From Phlebiopsis flavidoalba (taxonomy: Eukaryota; Basidiomycota; Agaricomycetes; Polyporales; Phanerochaetaceae), in contig JAOCPU010000018.1 of assembly GCA_035772785.1 (NCBI GenBank), forward strand, positions 124,001 to 188,000: a stretch of DNA of 64,000 nucleotides, given 5' to 3'. The position numbers and the translations under genes are program-made. This document shows, one piece after another, positions 44,186 through 55,938 of the stretch (its first letter is position 1; every line of letters starts with the position of its first letter). The notes below the pieces were generated by a model. The model saw only the letters and a list, made by a program, of their open reading frames with translations, did no database searches and was not told the origin of the DNA.

Positions 44186-46158
44186 CTACAAAGTGTCGGG
44201 AGCGAGGCTTAGACGAGCGTAGCGAGTGAAATTTGGTTCTTGGTCACGTCCGGTCGAGAAGTAGGCGTTCTTAAGGAAGACGTCGCCGACCTGAGTAACA
44301 CACAAGGTCAGCTCCCCGTACATACATCATAGCAAGAGAGGATAGGAGAACTCACCAGCCACTCTGTGGCACCCCTCCGATCTGGCCAGACGAGATACCA
44401 GAGACAACAGTCGCCGGTGAGGTCCCGTTGGCGTTGACAGGTGCGAAGAGAAGGTTCACGAGTGTCGATAGCGAAGGACTGGCCGCCGAACGACAGTGCG
44501 ACAGAGGCAGTGGTCGTGCAAGGAATCGTGAAACCGCCCTGGCCATCGGACTTCGCTCCGGAGATCGCAGCGTGGACAGCAGCGGCATCAGCAGGGGGAG
44601 CAATGATGAGGTGGTGTAGCCGGTGTCGAGGATGGCAGTGCGGCCCTTGAGGCCGACGTCCTGGCCGTCGACGGTCACGGACGCCATCGCACCCTCCCAG
44701 AAGCCTTGCTTGTTGACGTTCGCGAAGAGTGTGACGAGCGAGATTGGCGTCTGAACTTGGTCGAGTCGAGACCGCCGAAGGTGATCTCACCCGTCGTTCT
44801 TCTGGTCCGCGAGACCGTGAGATCTTGTACGAGGTAATGGCGTCGGTGATAAGGCCGGCCTGAGCAAGAGACTCAACGGGGGTCAAAGTTCTGCTGCTCG
44901 GAGAGAGTCTGTGGGACTCATGTCAGTCGTCGGAGCATTCAGCACAGCGCAAACAACTCACGGATTGGAGCGAGACCCATAAGTCCGTCGAAGGGAACCG
45001 AGTCATCGGAGAAGTCGACACTCTCAACGAGAGCAACACACCGAAGGTGTGCTTGTTGAGGGCCAACCCAGCGACGTTCAGGTTGTCGGTGACGATGTCA
45101 CCAGCAACGGCTCCGGAACCATAGGTGACTGGAACTGCTTGCCGGTGTCGACGAAGGAAGACCGAAGCCCCTGCGAGCCGAGGAGGTGTGGGTATCCAAC
45201 CTGAGAGACGAGTGTGTTGTGAGTAACCGAGTATGATGAGATACGGCAAGCTGTGCTCACGCAGGTCAGCCCCCCGTTCTCAGACTGGCAACTGTTCGCC
45301 GCCAACCCAAAGGTCGGCGGATCCAGAGTCCATGAGAAGCTTGAAGTCTTGGGGCGGAAGTACCCATCTGGACCGTCGCGATGTAACCAACATCGTTCGC
45401 CCTGGCAAACGTCCGATCAGGATCATAAGGAGTTTACGATGGAAAGTGCGTCACTCACTCAATATCGAGACCGAGGGAGTTGTCAGCGGTAGGGTTGCCG
45501 GCGGCGGGTAAGACCGCCCTTCTGCTGGGCCTCGAGATCAATCTCGGAGAAGCCAGCGCTGGTGTCGTTGGCGGCAGCGCTACCAGCGGCGGCGGCGGCA
45601 CCCGCGCCTGCAGCAGCAGCACCTGCACCTGCGGCGGCACTATTGATAGAGCGGTAAGTGATCGTTGTTCGGTCCTATATCCGAATTACTGACGCTTTGC
45701 CTTTGCCCTTGCCCTTCTTGTGCTTGTTGGCGAACGAGTTCGCAAGAAGCTCGGAGCCCTCAGCCTCGGTAGAGGTGGCCATACCATGCCTGTTGTAGCG
45801 CTTCGAGTTCTTGCGTCCGCCAGCAGGGATGTAGAGCCGCTTGTGCAAGTTCTCGCGCAGCTCGTGCGCAGTGGGCGCGTCACGGCCAGTCATGCGCGCG
45901 TGGCGCTTGAGACCGCGGTTGATGTGCTGCTGCAAAAGCTATCAAGGAAATAGGGTCAGAACTCTCCGTGATGCAAAAAATGGGACAAAGAGGCGTTTAC
46001 CACTTGGGGATGAATGCCGTCGCGCGCGGTCTGGGTGATCCTCTTCAAGGGAAGAGTGACCATACCACCCCGCTTATTCAAAGGCGCAGCCTCGACACAC
46101 CAGACAGAAGAACCAAAAGGCCCGCAAGGAGCACCGAGAGTTGTAAACCGAGCTGCAT
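44186..46158 (-). CDS. Secreted aspartic peptidase (pepsin family A1)
   Basis: An extracellular or vacuolar acid protease. The ATG at 46158 opens a signal peptide (MQLGLQLSVLLAGLLVLLSG); after a two-base shift VEAAPLNKR starts the propeptide. The propeptide includes PLKRITQTARDGIHPQ, HINRGLKRHARMTGRDAPTA, a Lys/Gly run KHKKGKGKGKA (45690-45720) and an Ala/Gly-rich linker (45560-45650). The mature enzyme has GYIATVQMGTS, the first catalytic Asp in LLMDSGSADLWVG (45300-45360; DSG instead of the usual DTG), and the flap FPVTYGSGAVAGDIVTD (45080-45140). VPFDGLMGLAQSTL follows, then the second catalytic Asp in KGRTAILDTGTTLI (44600-44660; a one-base insert is present). The end reads DVFLKNAYFSTGRD and a TAG at 44186-44188. 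The DSG variant is known in other A1 proteases. Frame slips are many but order and spacing are standard. Confidence 0.94.
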
Positions 46159-46949
46159 AGCGATAAAGGCCTGCCTTGCAAGTATAAGGATCTTGGAACG
46201 ATGGGGCCCTTTCAAAGAGGAACTGAAAGAAAGAGAGGACAGCTGAAGAAGTGAATGACAGCTGAAGGCCCGGCCTCAGAGGAAAAGGAGAGAAGAAAAA
46301 GAAGGAAAAAGGTGAAGACCTAATACCGCAACCTCCATCTTTAAATACGCATCGGCCATGATTTAGCCGTAGCTTCATTCGCGAAGGTGTTCATTGTTGC
46401 TATCGGGACCTTGGATGGGTGGCGCCCTGACTAGACCACGCGAATATAGCGGTCACCCGCGCCACGCCGAGAACACGCGCCAAGCGATACAATGGGCTCT
46501 GTAGCCAACAAAAACAAAAATGACATCTCAATGTGTAGTTTGACAGACAACCAGAGACAGCCAAGGGGTAACAGAGCTTCATTTCCCAGAGACGGAGCGG
46601 CCTTTGCACAAGCGAAAACGGAGAACGCTACGACCAAAACGCTATCTCTATCTCGAAGGCGGACAAGCATGCTAGCATGACTGAGGTGGACCATGTGTTG
46701 TTATGGCCGATGGACGCAGTGCTGAACGCCGTCGGTTACCCCACGGCTGCCTTCGCCGAAGTCCTCAATCAAAAGTGCATACTTGTGGTCGGTCTCAATG
46801 GCGACAGCGACAACAGAAAGTATCGTATCAACCCAAATCACTCTCCGCATGATGATCAGCAAATACGAATATACACTGCTACAATAGGTCTCGAAGCGCA
46901 TCGTAGCACCTGCTTAAACCCAGCGTTTGCAAGGTGCTGCGAGACAGGC
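46159..46949. other. Intergenic region, promoter of the aspartic peptidase
   Basis: GTATTTAAA on the minus strand (plus 46339-46347), about 185 bases before the peptidase ATG, may be its TATA-like element. Open frames at 46431-46930 show no family. Confidence 0.35.
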
Positions 46950-48185
46950 TCACAACCTCGCCTTGGCCTCGAGATTCCTCTTGCGCGATGCTCGATGTCG
47001 GTAGTCGCTCCTTCGAGTGGGCCTTGATCTGACGAGAACCCGTACAGATCCGCCTCTGTTGAACTATCCAACAGTCAAAAACCGTCCCCCCCCCCCCGTG
47101 CCCCGTTTCGCATGCCATATGCCGAGTATTGGATCCTTACCCTGATCAGACTCCCATGCCCCCTGCTTGTGATGTGCGCTGAAGGATCTGCAACCGCTGT
47201 GCCTTGTTCAAAAACATCTTCGTGTTACCTGCGACGAGGTGGTCGACAAGGCCGCACTTCAGCGCTTCTCGGGACACGGGGTGAATGAACGGTGTCCCTC
47301 ACCCGAGCGCGATTTGCGGACGGTCTAGGGCGTCGGTTACCTTGGCCTGAACAATGAGGCCGAACGGGTATGGCCAGCTAGCTCCGAAGAGGACCTAGGC
47401 GGTTGAGGTGAGATTCGAACAGCGGCAAGACGAACACACGCCTACTCGTTCATGGACATCCAAGCGTTCCGTTTGCTTCCGTTCGACCATTACTCGATAA
47501 TCGCAGCACAGCGACAGCATCATTCGCCCCCCCGCAAAATGTGTGTCCATTGAGAGCAGCAACTGTCGGGAACTGAATTGATGTACGTTGATAATTGTCA
47601 AATGAGATCGCATAAAGCGCGAACTCACTCGGAAAGGTGAGTTAGAGAACGATTCAGCATTGGATCAAAGAACTCTGCGCATGCAGCGTTGTTGATCTGG
47701 CCGGTAACAAGCAGAAAAAGGATTGCTCACTAGGGGAAGAACAGGGGGTCAGTGCTCGCGCTTTGGTAATCCAAGCCTGGATATCACCATGTTAGGATGG
47801 CGGTCAATGATTTTCAGATATGCACGCACCATTGCTAAAGAACTTGTGTTGTTTCCTATTGCCAACAATGACAAGTGCACCAATACCCGCCTCCTTATTC
47901 TTAGTTTGCATCACGCTCTTTCCCGCCAATTGCTACGCCAAATGACGCTCCACAGCATCCAGTGCAGGTAGGAACGCTTTCCCAATGAAATCATGGGTTA
48001 GCCGACTATCATCACCATTATGCATCTCGATGACCCAGAGACCATCTTTAGCTGGAAAATTGATAGGTAAGATGTTACGGTTCCTTAGGCAGATGATAGG
48101 GTATGGAATCGAATAGGAGGTGTACTCACGATGGGTGATGGTGACCATTGGCTTGTCCAACGGGAAAACTGACCGGGTATGACAT
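46950..48185 (-). CDS. Enoyl-CoA hydratase/isomerase (peroxisomal delta3-delta2 isomerase type)
   Basis: A crotonase-fold enzyme. The size, NGHTFAGG region and C-terminal layout fit fungal delta3,delta2-enoyl-CoA isomerases, which feed unsaturated acyl-CoA into beta-oxidation. The start is near MSYPVS/FPLDKPMVTITH (48185; alternative 48148), then an intron and AKDGLWVIEMHNGDDSRLTH with AFLPALDAVERHL (47945-48050). A segment from ALVIVGNRKQHKFFSNG follows. The oxyanion-hole motif is FPTVAALNGHTFAGGMMLSL then CCDYRVM (47490-47570). The next pieces are RLDVHERVG, LFGASWPYPFGLIVQAKVTD and ALVDHLVAGNTKMFLNKAQR (47190-47260). After frame changes the end is KRNLEAKARL with a TGA at 46950-46952. ARL is a PTS1-type ending, as in the acyl-CoA dehydrogenase at 10.3 kb. 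Isomerase rather than hydratase is inferred from overall resemblance. Confidence 0.83.
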
Positions 48186-49289
48186 TGTTCAGCAACAATC
48201 TCAGCACTGCGAGAAGTGGGAAGATGCGTTAGTAGCCCCAGCGTCATATTATAGCGGCGGTAACTCTGTTCTTCGAGGAGGCATGTTATTCATGGACTCG
48301 GAGTGGACGCACACACCGAACCGGTCGTGGGAGCGCCAGGAGATGACAAGTTTTAAAAGCGCCGAGTTAGGCCGCCACGTGGGGGAACGGCGGCTAGGAC
48401 ACGAGCTAGAGACACGAGCACAGACGGCTCGGAGAGTCTCGAGATCCAAACCATGGCTATAGACGAGGCACGGGTTGTCCGAGCTTACACGTATGTTCGC
48501 TCCCAAAAATCACAGAATAATATAGCGCTAAGACTACATACAGAGCGGCTCAAGAAGCGTGTGATGGGAGGACGTGCGGGAGTCGTGGATTCGCACCATG
48601 GAGGCACGGCTAGTGCGGGACAACCTGCAAAAGTGCTACCGGTTGTAGAGGGACTGGTCTGTCAACTACCTCGAAAAACTGCAAGGGGACCTTGCTGAGA
48701 GATATACCCATGATGCTGAAGGATAACAGGGGTGCGTATCCTGCCAGTTCCAATACATTGTTTCATGGCTACCCTTCCGTTAGGTACAAGGTTTTCACAA
48801 GCACATCGACCGTAGTAGGCTTAATTTGTCTATCCCACCGATGCGATAGATGTATGTTAACGCATACATTCGCTCTATTCTGCTCAGTGTACCGACGCCG
48901 TTGACATGTGTGTCTAACGACGGCCGTTCCACTCTCCGACAATTGCATCGCGCCCTTACCACCCACACCCCACATTTGGCTTTCGTGACCGAATACCGTC
49001 ACGCTCAAGATCTAGGACGATGAAGGTCTAGAAAGCACTTCGTCGCTCGGAGGACTTCGAACTATATCGTGCACCAATAAGGGAGTGTCCTGGTACCTCG
49101 CTTTAAGGAGGGCACAAATCGGTAGCGTCGACAACAAGGCACAAGGCGAGCAATATATAATGGTTAAGACTATAAGAGCACACAGGGCATCGGCTCATTT
49201 TTCACACAGCACTTAGGTACCCTGATAGATTACTTCGTTGCCATTCCGATTCATGCACTCAGTTTCCGCCTGAGCTCAGGACGCTCGTC
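48186..49289. other. Intergenic stretch, no confident gene
   Basis: A plus-strand frame at 48453-48698 (MAIDEARVVRAYTYVRSQKS) is somewhat protein-like but has no partner exons I can recognise. It overlaps what should be promoter DNA of the isomerase gene. Nothing else is visible. Confidence 0.35.
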
Positions 49290-50250
49290 TCATCTCCGCT
49301 TGTGACGGCGCCGGACTTGGTTCTTGCGCGCCTTGGGCTTCTGAGGTGGTGCTCGGGGTCCATTCCTCCTGTAACACCGCTCCCTTAGCCGGTGACAGTG
49401 CCGAACTAGTGGGCACTGTGTCGTGGGGACCTTGCAGCTTCTTGGGCTGGGGAAATACGAAAGTGAGGTACGGCGTAGTAGTAACTTAAGGCACACACGC
49501 CAAAGTAGACCGATGGCACAATCGCGCCATAGGTGATCCACCTATAAGTGTGGATTATACTGAGTGTCTCTGCAGTCACGTGTGAATGGGAGAGCTTCCA
49601 TTCGTGATATCCAAGAACGCAGCTCCTCTGGATGCCACCAAATTTTAATGATGAAGTCGTAAGGTCAATTGACACTCTTCCTCCTTTGGTATTGATCTCC
49701 CCTGGATAGCGTCCCCCCGTTATGCAAAGCAACATATGCCCAAACCTATACAGCTGAGCTCCACATTCGTCGTCATTCTCCATACCACAACCATTCAGTC
49801 TCAAGTCGCCAGGCATTTATCCGGAAGTTGCGGGTGTGGCATGTACTTCACACAAAACTAGCTCACCGTGAACTTTGATTTGCAAGTCAGCTTTATAAAA
49901 TGCGCATATTCAATCGATGTGCAAACCACACGCACTACATACTTCGAATAGAAAGAGTATGGAAGCTTCAATTTAGCACCCTCAAAGCAAGGGGGAGCTT
50001 GTAGGTCAGTGCCGGTGTGTCTAGGACCTCAGAACCCATTAGGATGATAAAGTGTCAATAGTTTTTATATAGTCACGTACGTTCTTGACAAGCTTGTTGT
50101 TGGTGTCTGGGTGTGTGAAAGAGAGCCAGCAAGTAGCTTTGGAGAGTAACATTGCGTCTGACTTGTTCTCGGACACCACGGTTACGAAGATGTCCACTTC
50201 CTCTGACCGTTAACCACGTCCCTATGGCAACTGTGATTGCTCACATCACA
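49290..50250 (-). CDS. Hypothetical protein
   Basis: Not recognised. Coding-like pieces on the minus strand are ENKSDAMLLSKATCWLSFTH with PDTNNKLVKN (50085-50190), VLMGSEVLDTPALTYKLP (50000-50045), KLPYSFYSKYVVRVVCTS (49920-49970), a segment MPGDLRLNGCGMENDDECGA through GGRVSIDLTTSSLKFGG (49640-49816), and a very basic tail (RAPPQKPKARKNQVRRRHKR, 49290-49350). The first pieces are separated by what look like 50-60 base introns. No domain or localisation signal can be named. The basic tail would fit RNA or chromatin contact, but that is speculation. Confidence 0.35.
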
Positions 50251-51077
50251 CTGGACTGCGGAGACGGAAGGTGACACGGGTACGTAACGCGACAAAAGCA
50301 TTGTTCCTCAGGGAACTCCGTCTATACTACTGCAATCTCCAGGCTCGCCGGGGTTTCCGAGAGGTAGCTACCCGCAAAAGCGTCAGGGTGACCAAAACCG
50401 CACACTCCACCGCAAAGCGCAGGGGGACTCACAAAGCAGCTACGAGCTGACAGAGCGCAAGAAACGGCAAAAAAAAAAAAAAAAAACCCACACATAACCA
50501 CACGAGCGGTCTTTGGAAGCGACCTCATAAGTGACTGGGTTGGTCGAACCGGGAAACCAAAACCGAAGAAGAGGGGACATATTGTCGACAAGCAGTGGGA
50601 CGCTCGTCGGTGATGCGCCTGCAACACGTCCTCGAGCCACATTGTATAAAGCGCCCAACCGCAGGGTGACCTCTGTGGTGGGACGACGCGATCCACCGCG
50701 GCGGCACACACGCTTTTGGCCTCCGCGTTCTGTAAGTTCTGTGGTCGCCGGAGGGCTGCGTACGGGCCGGTGCAACACCATGCATTCTAGACGCCGTTCA
50801 GTATATTGCTCGCGAGTCGATCGAATGTATATAAGAATTACAAACAATGGATGATGCCGACACGACAAGCATATCAAAGCGACTTACCCCTCGGGGAGGC
50901 ACCAACGTACGGCGCGGTTCGTGTGATATGTGTGCGCTCTAGGAGTCCGTCGATCCTTGAGAATGAAGACAAGGTTACGACGGAGGAGCCGTTTCCGTTT
51001 CAATATAAGGTCTCGTTGGCGACCTCCTCCGCCCCCCCCCATCAGGAGACATGTCAGGCAGGCCAGAACGCACACCG
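50251..51077. other. Intergenic region with an 18-A run
   Basis: No gene recognised. It contains an uninterrupted A run (50469-50486). Frames on both strands are short and unlike any family. Confidence 0.4.
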
Positions 51078-52340
51078 CTATTGACTGATAAACGTGTCCT
51101 TGTCAAGACACTGGAAGGCGGGAAAATGGTGTAGGAGGAAACATGCTCACCAGCCTCCGTTCCGCACTACACAGCATCGCAAGTCTCGGGTTGAATTTTA
51201 CGCATCGAGAGGTGGCCAGGGTGAACCTCCAGTTTGGCGATGGGTTGGAGGCGGAGCGGATGCGCCTTGGTATCTACAAGACCCTCCTTCACGGGTAGGT
51301 TCTGGAGGCGTCCCATACCACAATCTTCCCGTCGAGGCTTCCGCTAACAATAAATTTGCTGCTCCGGGGTCCAAGACACCTCTTCACCACTAATACCTCT
51401 CGACGGTTCAATGCTCTCCTTAGCTGTCAGCTTGCGTCGCTCCAAGCCTATGTGACCCTCGAGCTTGGCAAGTAAATGGCCCTCGAACGCATCAATAACG
51501 TAGTGTGCGTTGGATGAGCATCCGACAAGAAGGTATTTGCCGTTGGATGAGAAGGAGAGCGACGTCATGATAGATGGGGTCTTGGATGGGTAGCTAATCA
51601 AGGAAAGGCGGGTCTAGGGTCTTCCAGAGTAATGGTGAGGAATGGTGACTTGTCGTAGTTAGCCTGATTCATAGCAGCAAGATGCGCGAGTATGTGTTGA
51701 TTGGGGGCCACAGCAAAGACGAGACCGGAGGGTCGTCGTAGCGCGACTATCGGGGACGCTGGCAGGTTCAAACAGTCCGCCGTCAGTGTGTGAGAACGTA
51801 GGTCCCATAGACGTACTGTCTTGTCCATTGACCCCGACATGAACCCATCGTCTACGGGAGAGACCTTCCAGAGAGATCACTCGATCCTTGTGGCCCTTGA
51901 AGTACTGGGAGGTATTTGTTGTCGTGCAAAGAGTGATACCGAATAGTGTCGTCTTCTTTCGTGGAACGCATGGACGGATGGCCCCCAGTGTTATTGTGGG
52001 TAAATCTGGGAAAGGTCCACTCCGTATTTCTTGGAGTAAAGGGTCTTAAGAGGGCCTGAATCTCGGTTAGTCCACCGGTCAAGGCCATAGCATCAATGGA
52101 ACTTGCTTGCCAGTTTTGACCAGCTATATAGGCGGAATGTCTCATCCTCTGCTGCTGTCAGGACCATGGTCACCTCTGTCATCGAAGGATATTCCACTGA
52201 TATATCGCGGCGCGTGTTCTGTGGGGGTCTAACCGGCGGCGGGGCCAGGTGACTGAGGGGTTACCGCCCTCGACCGCATTCTTAAATATCTTAGCCGGCT
52301 TCAGTTTGGTCTTTGACGATGCGTGTCAGCAGTCGAAACT
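51078..52340 (-). CDS. SWD2: WD40 protein Swd2/WDR82 (COMPASS and 3'-end factor)
   Basis: Swd2 is a seven-blade WD40 subunit shared by the COMPASS histone H3K4 methyltransferase and the cleavage/polyadenylation complex. The N-terminal signature LKPAKIFKNAVEGG is at 52265-52320, then VLTAAEDETFRLYSW (52130-52175) and a KKYG/FTHNNTGGHPSMRSTKED stretch. DDTIRYHSLHDNKYL, YFKGHKDRVISLE (51860-51950) and GFMSGSMDKTVRLWDLRS (51790-51850) follow. LNLPASPIVA, PSGLVFAVA and NYDKSPFLTITLEDP (51600-51660) come next. The later blades are TPSIMTSLSFSSNGKYLLVG, YVIDAFEGHLLAKLEGHIGL and ISGEEVSWTP (51350-51590). The last part (PLRLQPIAKLEVHPGHLS) ends KDTFISQ with a TAG at 51078. These match Swd2 blade by blade. 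The first methionine is not certain. It is divergent from RPB5, with about 220 bases between. Confidence 0.9.
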
Positions 52341-52563
52341 TCGACAAAAAACACGCATATTTTACCATGGACTGAAAGCTGAGACTAATCAGGTGGCTTG
52401 TGGCGGAACATTCTGTATTGAAGAGGATCCAGCTGCCATGGAGGTAGAGACGAGAGAAGAGTTGAGCACGCGTAGGCGCCGGTACTTCATTTTGACCTTC
52501 GACCGCCACCAAGCCTTGACCTCATTAAACATATTACCACTGCTTTGAACACGAACAAAAACA
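52341..52563. promoter_or_regulatory. Shared promoter between Swd2 and RPB5 genes
   Basis: Only about 220 bases separate the two divergent housekeeping genes, so their core promoters must overlap or abut. No TATA box is visible, as expected for housekeeping genes. Function is inferred from gene arrangement. Confidence 0.5.
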
Positions 52564-53495
52564 ATGGCCGAACAGAGCGAAACTGCAAAGTTGTGGAAAG
52601 TCAACCGCACCATACATGAGCTCGGTGACGCGGTTTGGGACCGAGTCAGCCAAACCTATCCCGGAATGTGTTCATGCGCTCATTTGTGGCTATCCTGCAG
52701 TGGCTTCCAAGTTTCAGAGGATGAGATAAACATGGACTTGGCAGCATTTCGAACACATAATTTTGCCAACCAATCAGGCGTAGTGGAGTGCGTTCTCTTT
52801 CTCTACCGCGAATCATGATTGACCGCATCCTTAGCCGTGCTTCGCTTAACTTCTTCACAGCCCACCAGAACAACACTAATGAGCAGATGTATATCTTCTT
52901 TACGGATGAGAAGAGTGTTGGTGTGAAAACAATGCGAAAGTACGTCAGACGAACCGTTTACATGGCCCACATATGCTAACTTACGATTCAGACTCCTTGG
53001 TATATATTGGAAGAGAAGAACATTCAACGGGGTATTATCGTTTTTCCCTGGTAACATTGACCCCATCGGCGCGCAAGGGTAGGACCTCTTTGCATGCTTC
53101 TGCTCTGTCAGCTGAGGTGAACAATCTATTGTTGATCATTCTACAGGTTATTGCGGCCATGGCATCCCAGTACAAGCTGGAAGAATTCTCGGGAATCCGG
53201 ACCTTCTCGTCAAATATAACACATCATACCCTTGTTCCAAAACACGACGTGCTTTCGCTTGAACAAAAGAAGACTTCTGCTAGAGAAAATGTCTGTGCCT
53301 CGTCTCCATATGTTAAGTTGGTGTCGCTCACTTGTTATATTAGCCGCCTCAAGGAGACACAATTGCCTCGAATTCAACTGGCAGACCCAGTGGCGCGTTA
53401 TTACGGCCTCAGGCATCGAGGACAGGTCGTCAAAATCACTCGACCGAGTGAAACTAGTGGGACGTCGCTACGCCAGTTACCGTATATGCTTCTGA
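52564..53495 (+). CDS. RPB5: RNA polymerases I, II and III common subunit RPABC1 (RPB5)
   Basis: RPB5 is a shared subunit of the three nuclear RNA polymerases, near the downstream DNA. The start is [20 protein letters not shown] (52564). An intron (GTGACGCGG to CTGCAG) leads to [21 protein letters not shown] second intron (GTGGAGTGCG to CCTTAG) leads to [34 protein letters not shown] third (GTACGTCAGA to ATTCAG) leads to [19 protein letters not shown]. After a further intron comes [15 protein letters not shown]. The C-terminal domain is [35 protein letters not shown] and [16 protein letters not shown], ending YASYRICF and TGA at 53493. This is the most conserved part of the family and matches closely. 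Two small indels (an extra TA near 53002 and an extra T near 53056) break the frame of a gene that cannot be dispensable, so they are probably sequence errors. Confidence 0.97.
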
Positions 53496-55883
53496 TTTCT
53501 GTCTGGTGCATCTCTTGCGGCAGTTCGACGTCGTCGGCCTTGCCTAGGGGACGAATGTTCCTCGTCCATTCTCGGCTCATGTTTCCGCGTCGAGCCTTTC
53601 TTCTCACAGCCCTACCCTGTACACTCCCACCGTCGTTGCCCTAATTGCAGAGTTTTAATTCTCGTACTCCATTGCTCATGCGAGATTCGTTGGCGGGGTG
53701 AACCGTCCTGCCCAATAGGGCTATGGTGAGTGCATCGGCTTTGGCTCCGCTCTCACGCTCACTCCCACGCCGTAGGGTAATGTTGTTCCATTAATAGCTT
53801 CGAAGACGGATACTGAGATATGCGAAAACATCGGGGCTCCCGTATCATACATTCACACGACGGGGCATAGCTGACGCTAATTCTACGAGTGCTTCATGCG
53901 CAGCCGAACAGCTAAGCGTATAGTTGCGTTTAATCGAAACGGCCGTTCTTTCATCTGCCACAATGTAATGTCTTCGGCAAGTGGAGACGACTTCGGCCCT
54001 TCCAGTCGTCCCGTAGAGTCGGCTTTCTGTGGGATCTCTGAGCAAGTTTGCTCACCTTTCGTGTTCCGAGCTCAGCTGTCGCGCAATTTACCCCACTCGT
54101 CTCCCCCGTTTAGGAATCGTTCAAGCAAACTTACCAGGTGTCAAGCGCTCCCAACCAGACCCTTTACGGCCCCGTACATCATTTCGAACCAAGTTCTTTC
54201 CACGGGTCATCGGTAGAAGGCTCACAGTCACAGACGTGAAGACGTATCCTTGCTACCAGTTGAGTCCATGGCTTGCCTTGGCCCCACCCAGTCAAGCTTG
54301 ACTAAATCTCACAACAACCCCACCGCTGCAGGTGTGTGTCTAGAGCAACTGCCACGGCGTACAACGACTTCCTCTCGGGCTCCGCGGCGTTAGCTGGCAG
54401 GCGAGTCAGGCGGCTATGCCCTGAGGTCAGCTCACAATCTTTTCCCGCTGATATCGCGCAATATGGGACATTTCAAACGCGGTAGAGTTTCTTTATCTCC
54501 GTGTCGGTGAGGCCTAACGGAGACTATGCGCTTGGGCATATGAAAAAGAAACTGTTCCGTTCGGGAAACTCGAGACACTGACTGGATCGCAGTTCTATTA
54601 GGTATTTTTATTTCAAGACGGAGTATCGCCTCACTATGGCTCTCACCGAATGCCGTTATCAAACTGCGGTGAAGGCGTTGCGCATCCGCGTTTGATACGC
54701 ACCGATGCCCGTTTGGTGGACGCTTCGTGGCGTCGGCGGAGAAATGCAGCTTGCTGTGTCGAAGATATGTTCCATCGACGCAAGTTTCAAGCTAAATGAA
54801 GATGTCTCTAGGACGCGTTTTATGGCGCCATTCTGAGTCTTGACCTTGACGATGAGAATGAAGTTCATTGGTCTATGATCCTGGCCGCGCACAATAACCT
54901 CGTTCATTCGGGACCTTGAAGAAGCTGTGTTATCTTCCCACACAAGACGCCAACCTCCTCATCCGTACTGCGCCAGAATATCTCGGAGAGGGGAGAGTAG
55001 CTCGACTAGTGTTGTACGTGATTTATCAAAATTCCCTTACAGATTTTCATCCGAAGTAACGACTTTGTTGGTAGCGTTGTTAACTCGCTCCGCGAGACAT
55101 TGGATCCCTTCACGTATATATGGGCATACACATACCAATCCCGGCTGAGTGCATATCTGGCCAACGTCTTGGGTTCTTCCGCGGATAGCGCTCGTGATCA
55201 CCGCCTCGATCACCCGTGGTCGGATCTCGAATGCGGCACCCTTGGCTCAATCCGGATATCTCAAGGATGTTGGCTTAAGGCTCAGCCCGAATAAAACTCG
55301 GGCGGAAGGAGTTTGGTGGTGTTAACCTCACGTGTCAGCCCAGTGGGTGACCCAGTGGCAAAAAATACTATCCTTGCTTCCCACCGGTATGATTTATGTC
55401 CGAATGCACCGGAGGATTTTCTTGCGACTAAAGCATATGGTGTGTGTCCTCCTTCAGGTGTGTGAACCCAGCGCAGTCTAGACATCTTAAAAATACAAGG
55501 CGCATGGGCACTTTGCGCAACTCGCCTGTCAAGGCTCCTGAAGAGCAATCGATCATTCAGAGAAGATCTGTTTAGTCCCAGATACATTTGTATCTTTATC
55601 ATACGCGAAGATCTACGGAATAGGAGCTGATGAGAATAGGAGCTCGCCGGGTAGGTTGGTTCCGTTTCATAATTTCTCATTGCGGCACTCAGTTGATTTG
55701 TCAGGTCCATAACCTTTAGTGATCTCGGGGGGACACTTACATCGCCCTCCTTGATCTGGATATTCGCCCCCCACCAATGAGACCACTGCACACATAAGTT
55801 GTACCGCTCCGGATGTGTCGCGCTGCACCGCGGTTGTTGGACCCAACTGCCGCTCGTACAAAACACTGCGCATCCGACAAGCA
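53496..55883. other. 2.4 kb without a confident gene
   Basis: Scattered open frames. On the minus strand a stretch at 54700-54900 reads MNEVIVRGQDHRPMNFILIV and KTQNGAIKRVLETSSFSLKL, which is protein-like but unidentified. A plus-strand stretch at 55050-55130 reads SFVGSVVNSLRETLDPFTYI. Neither could be joined into a gene. Decayed genes or poorly called sequence are both possible. Confidence 0.35.
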
Positions 55884-55890
55884 TTATAAA
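55884..55890 (+). promoter_or_regulatory. TATA box, sesquiterpene synthase 1
   Basis: TTATAAA about 50 bases before the ATG at 55939, followed by a C/A-rich leader. Positional inference. Confidence 0.5.
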
Positions 55891-55938
55891 GGCGTGTATG
55901 TTTCGCGTTCATCCCTCATCTCAGCGCACCCTCACAAG

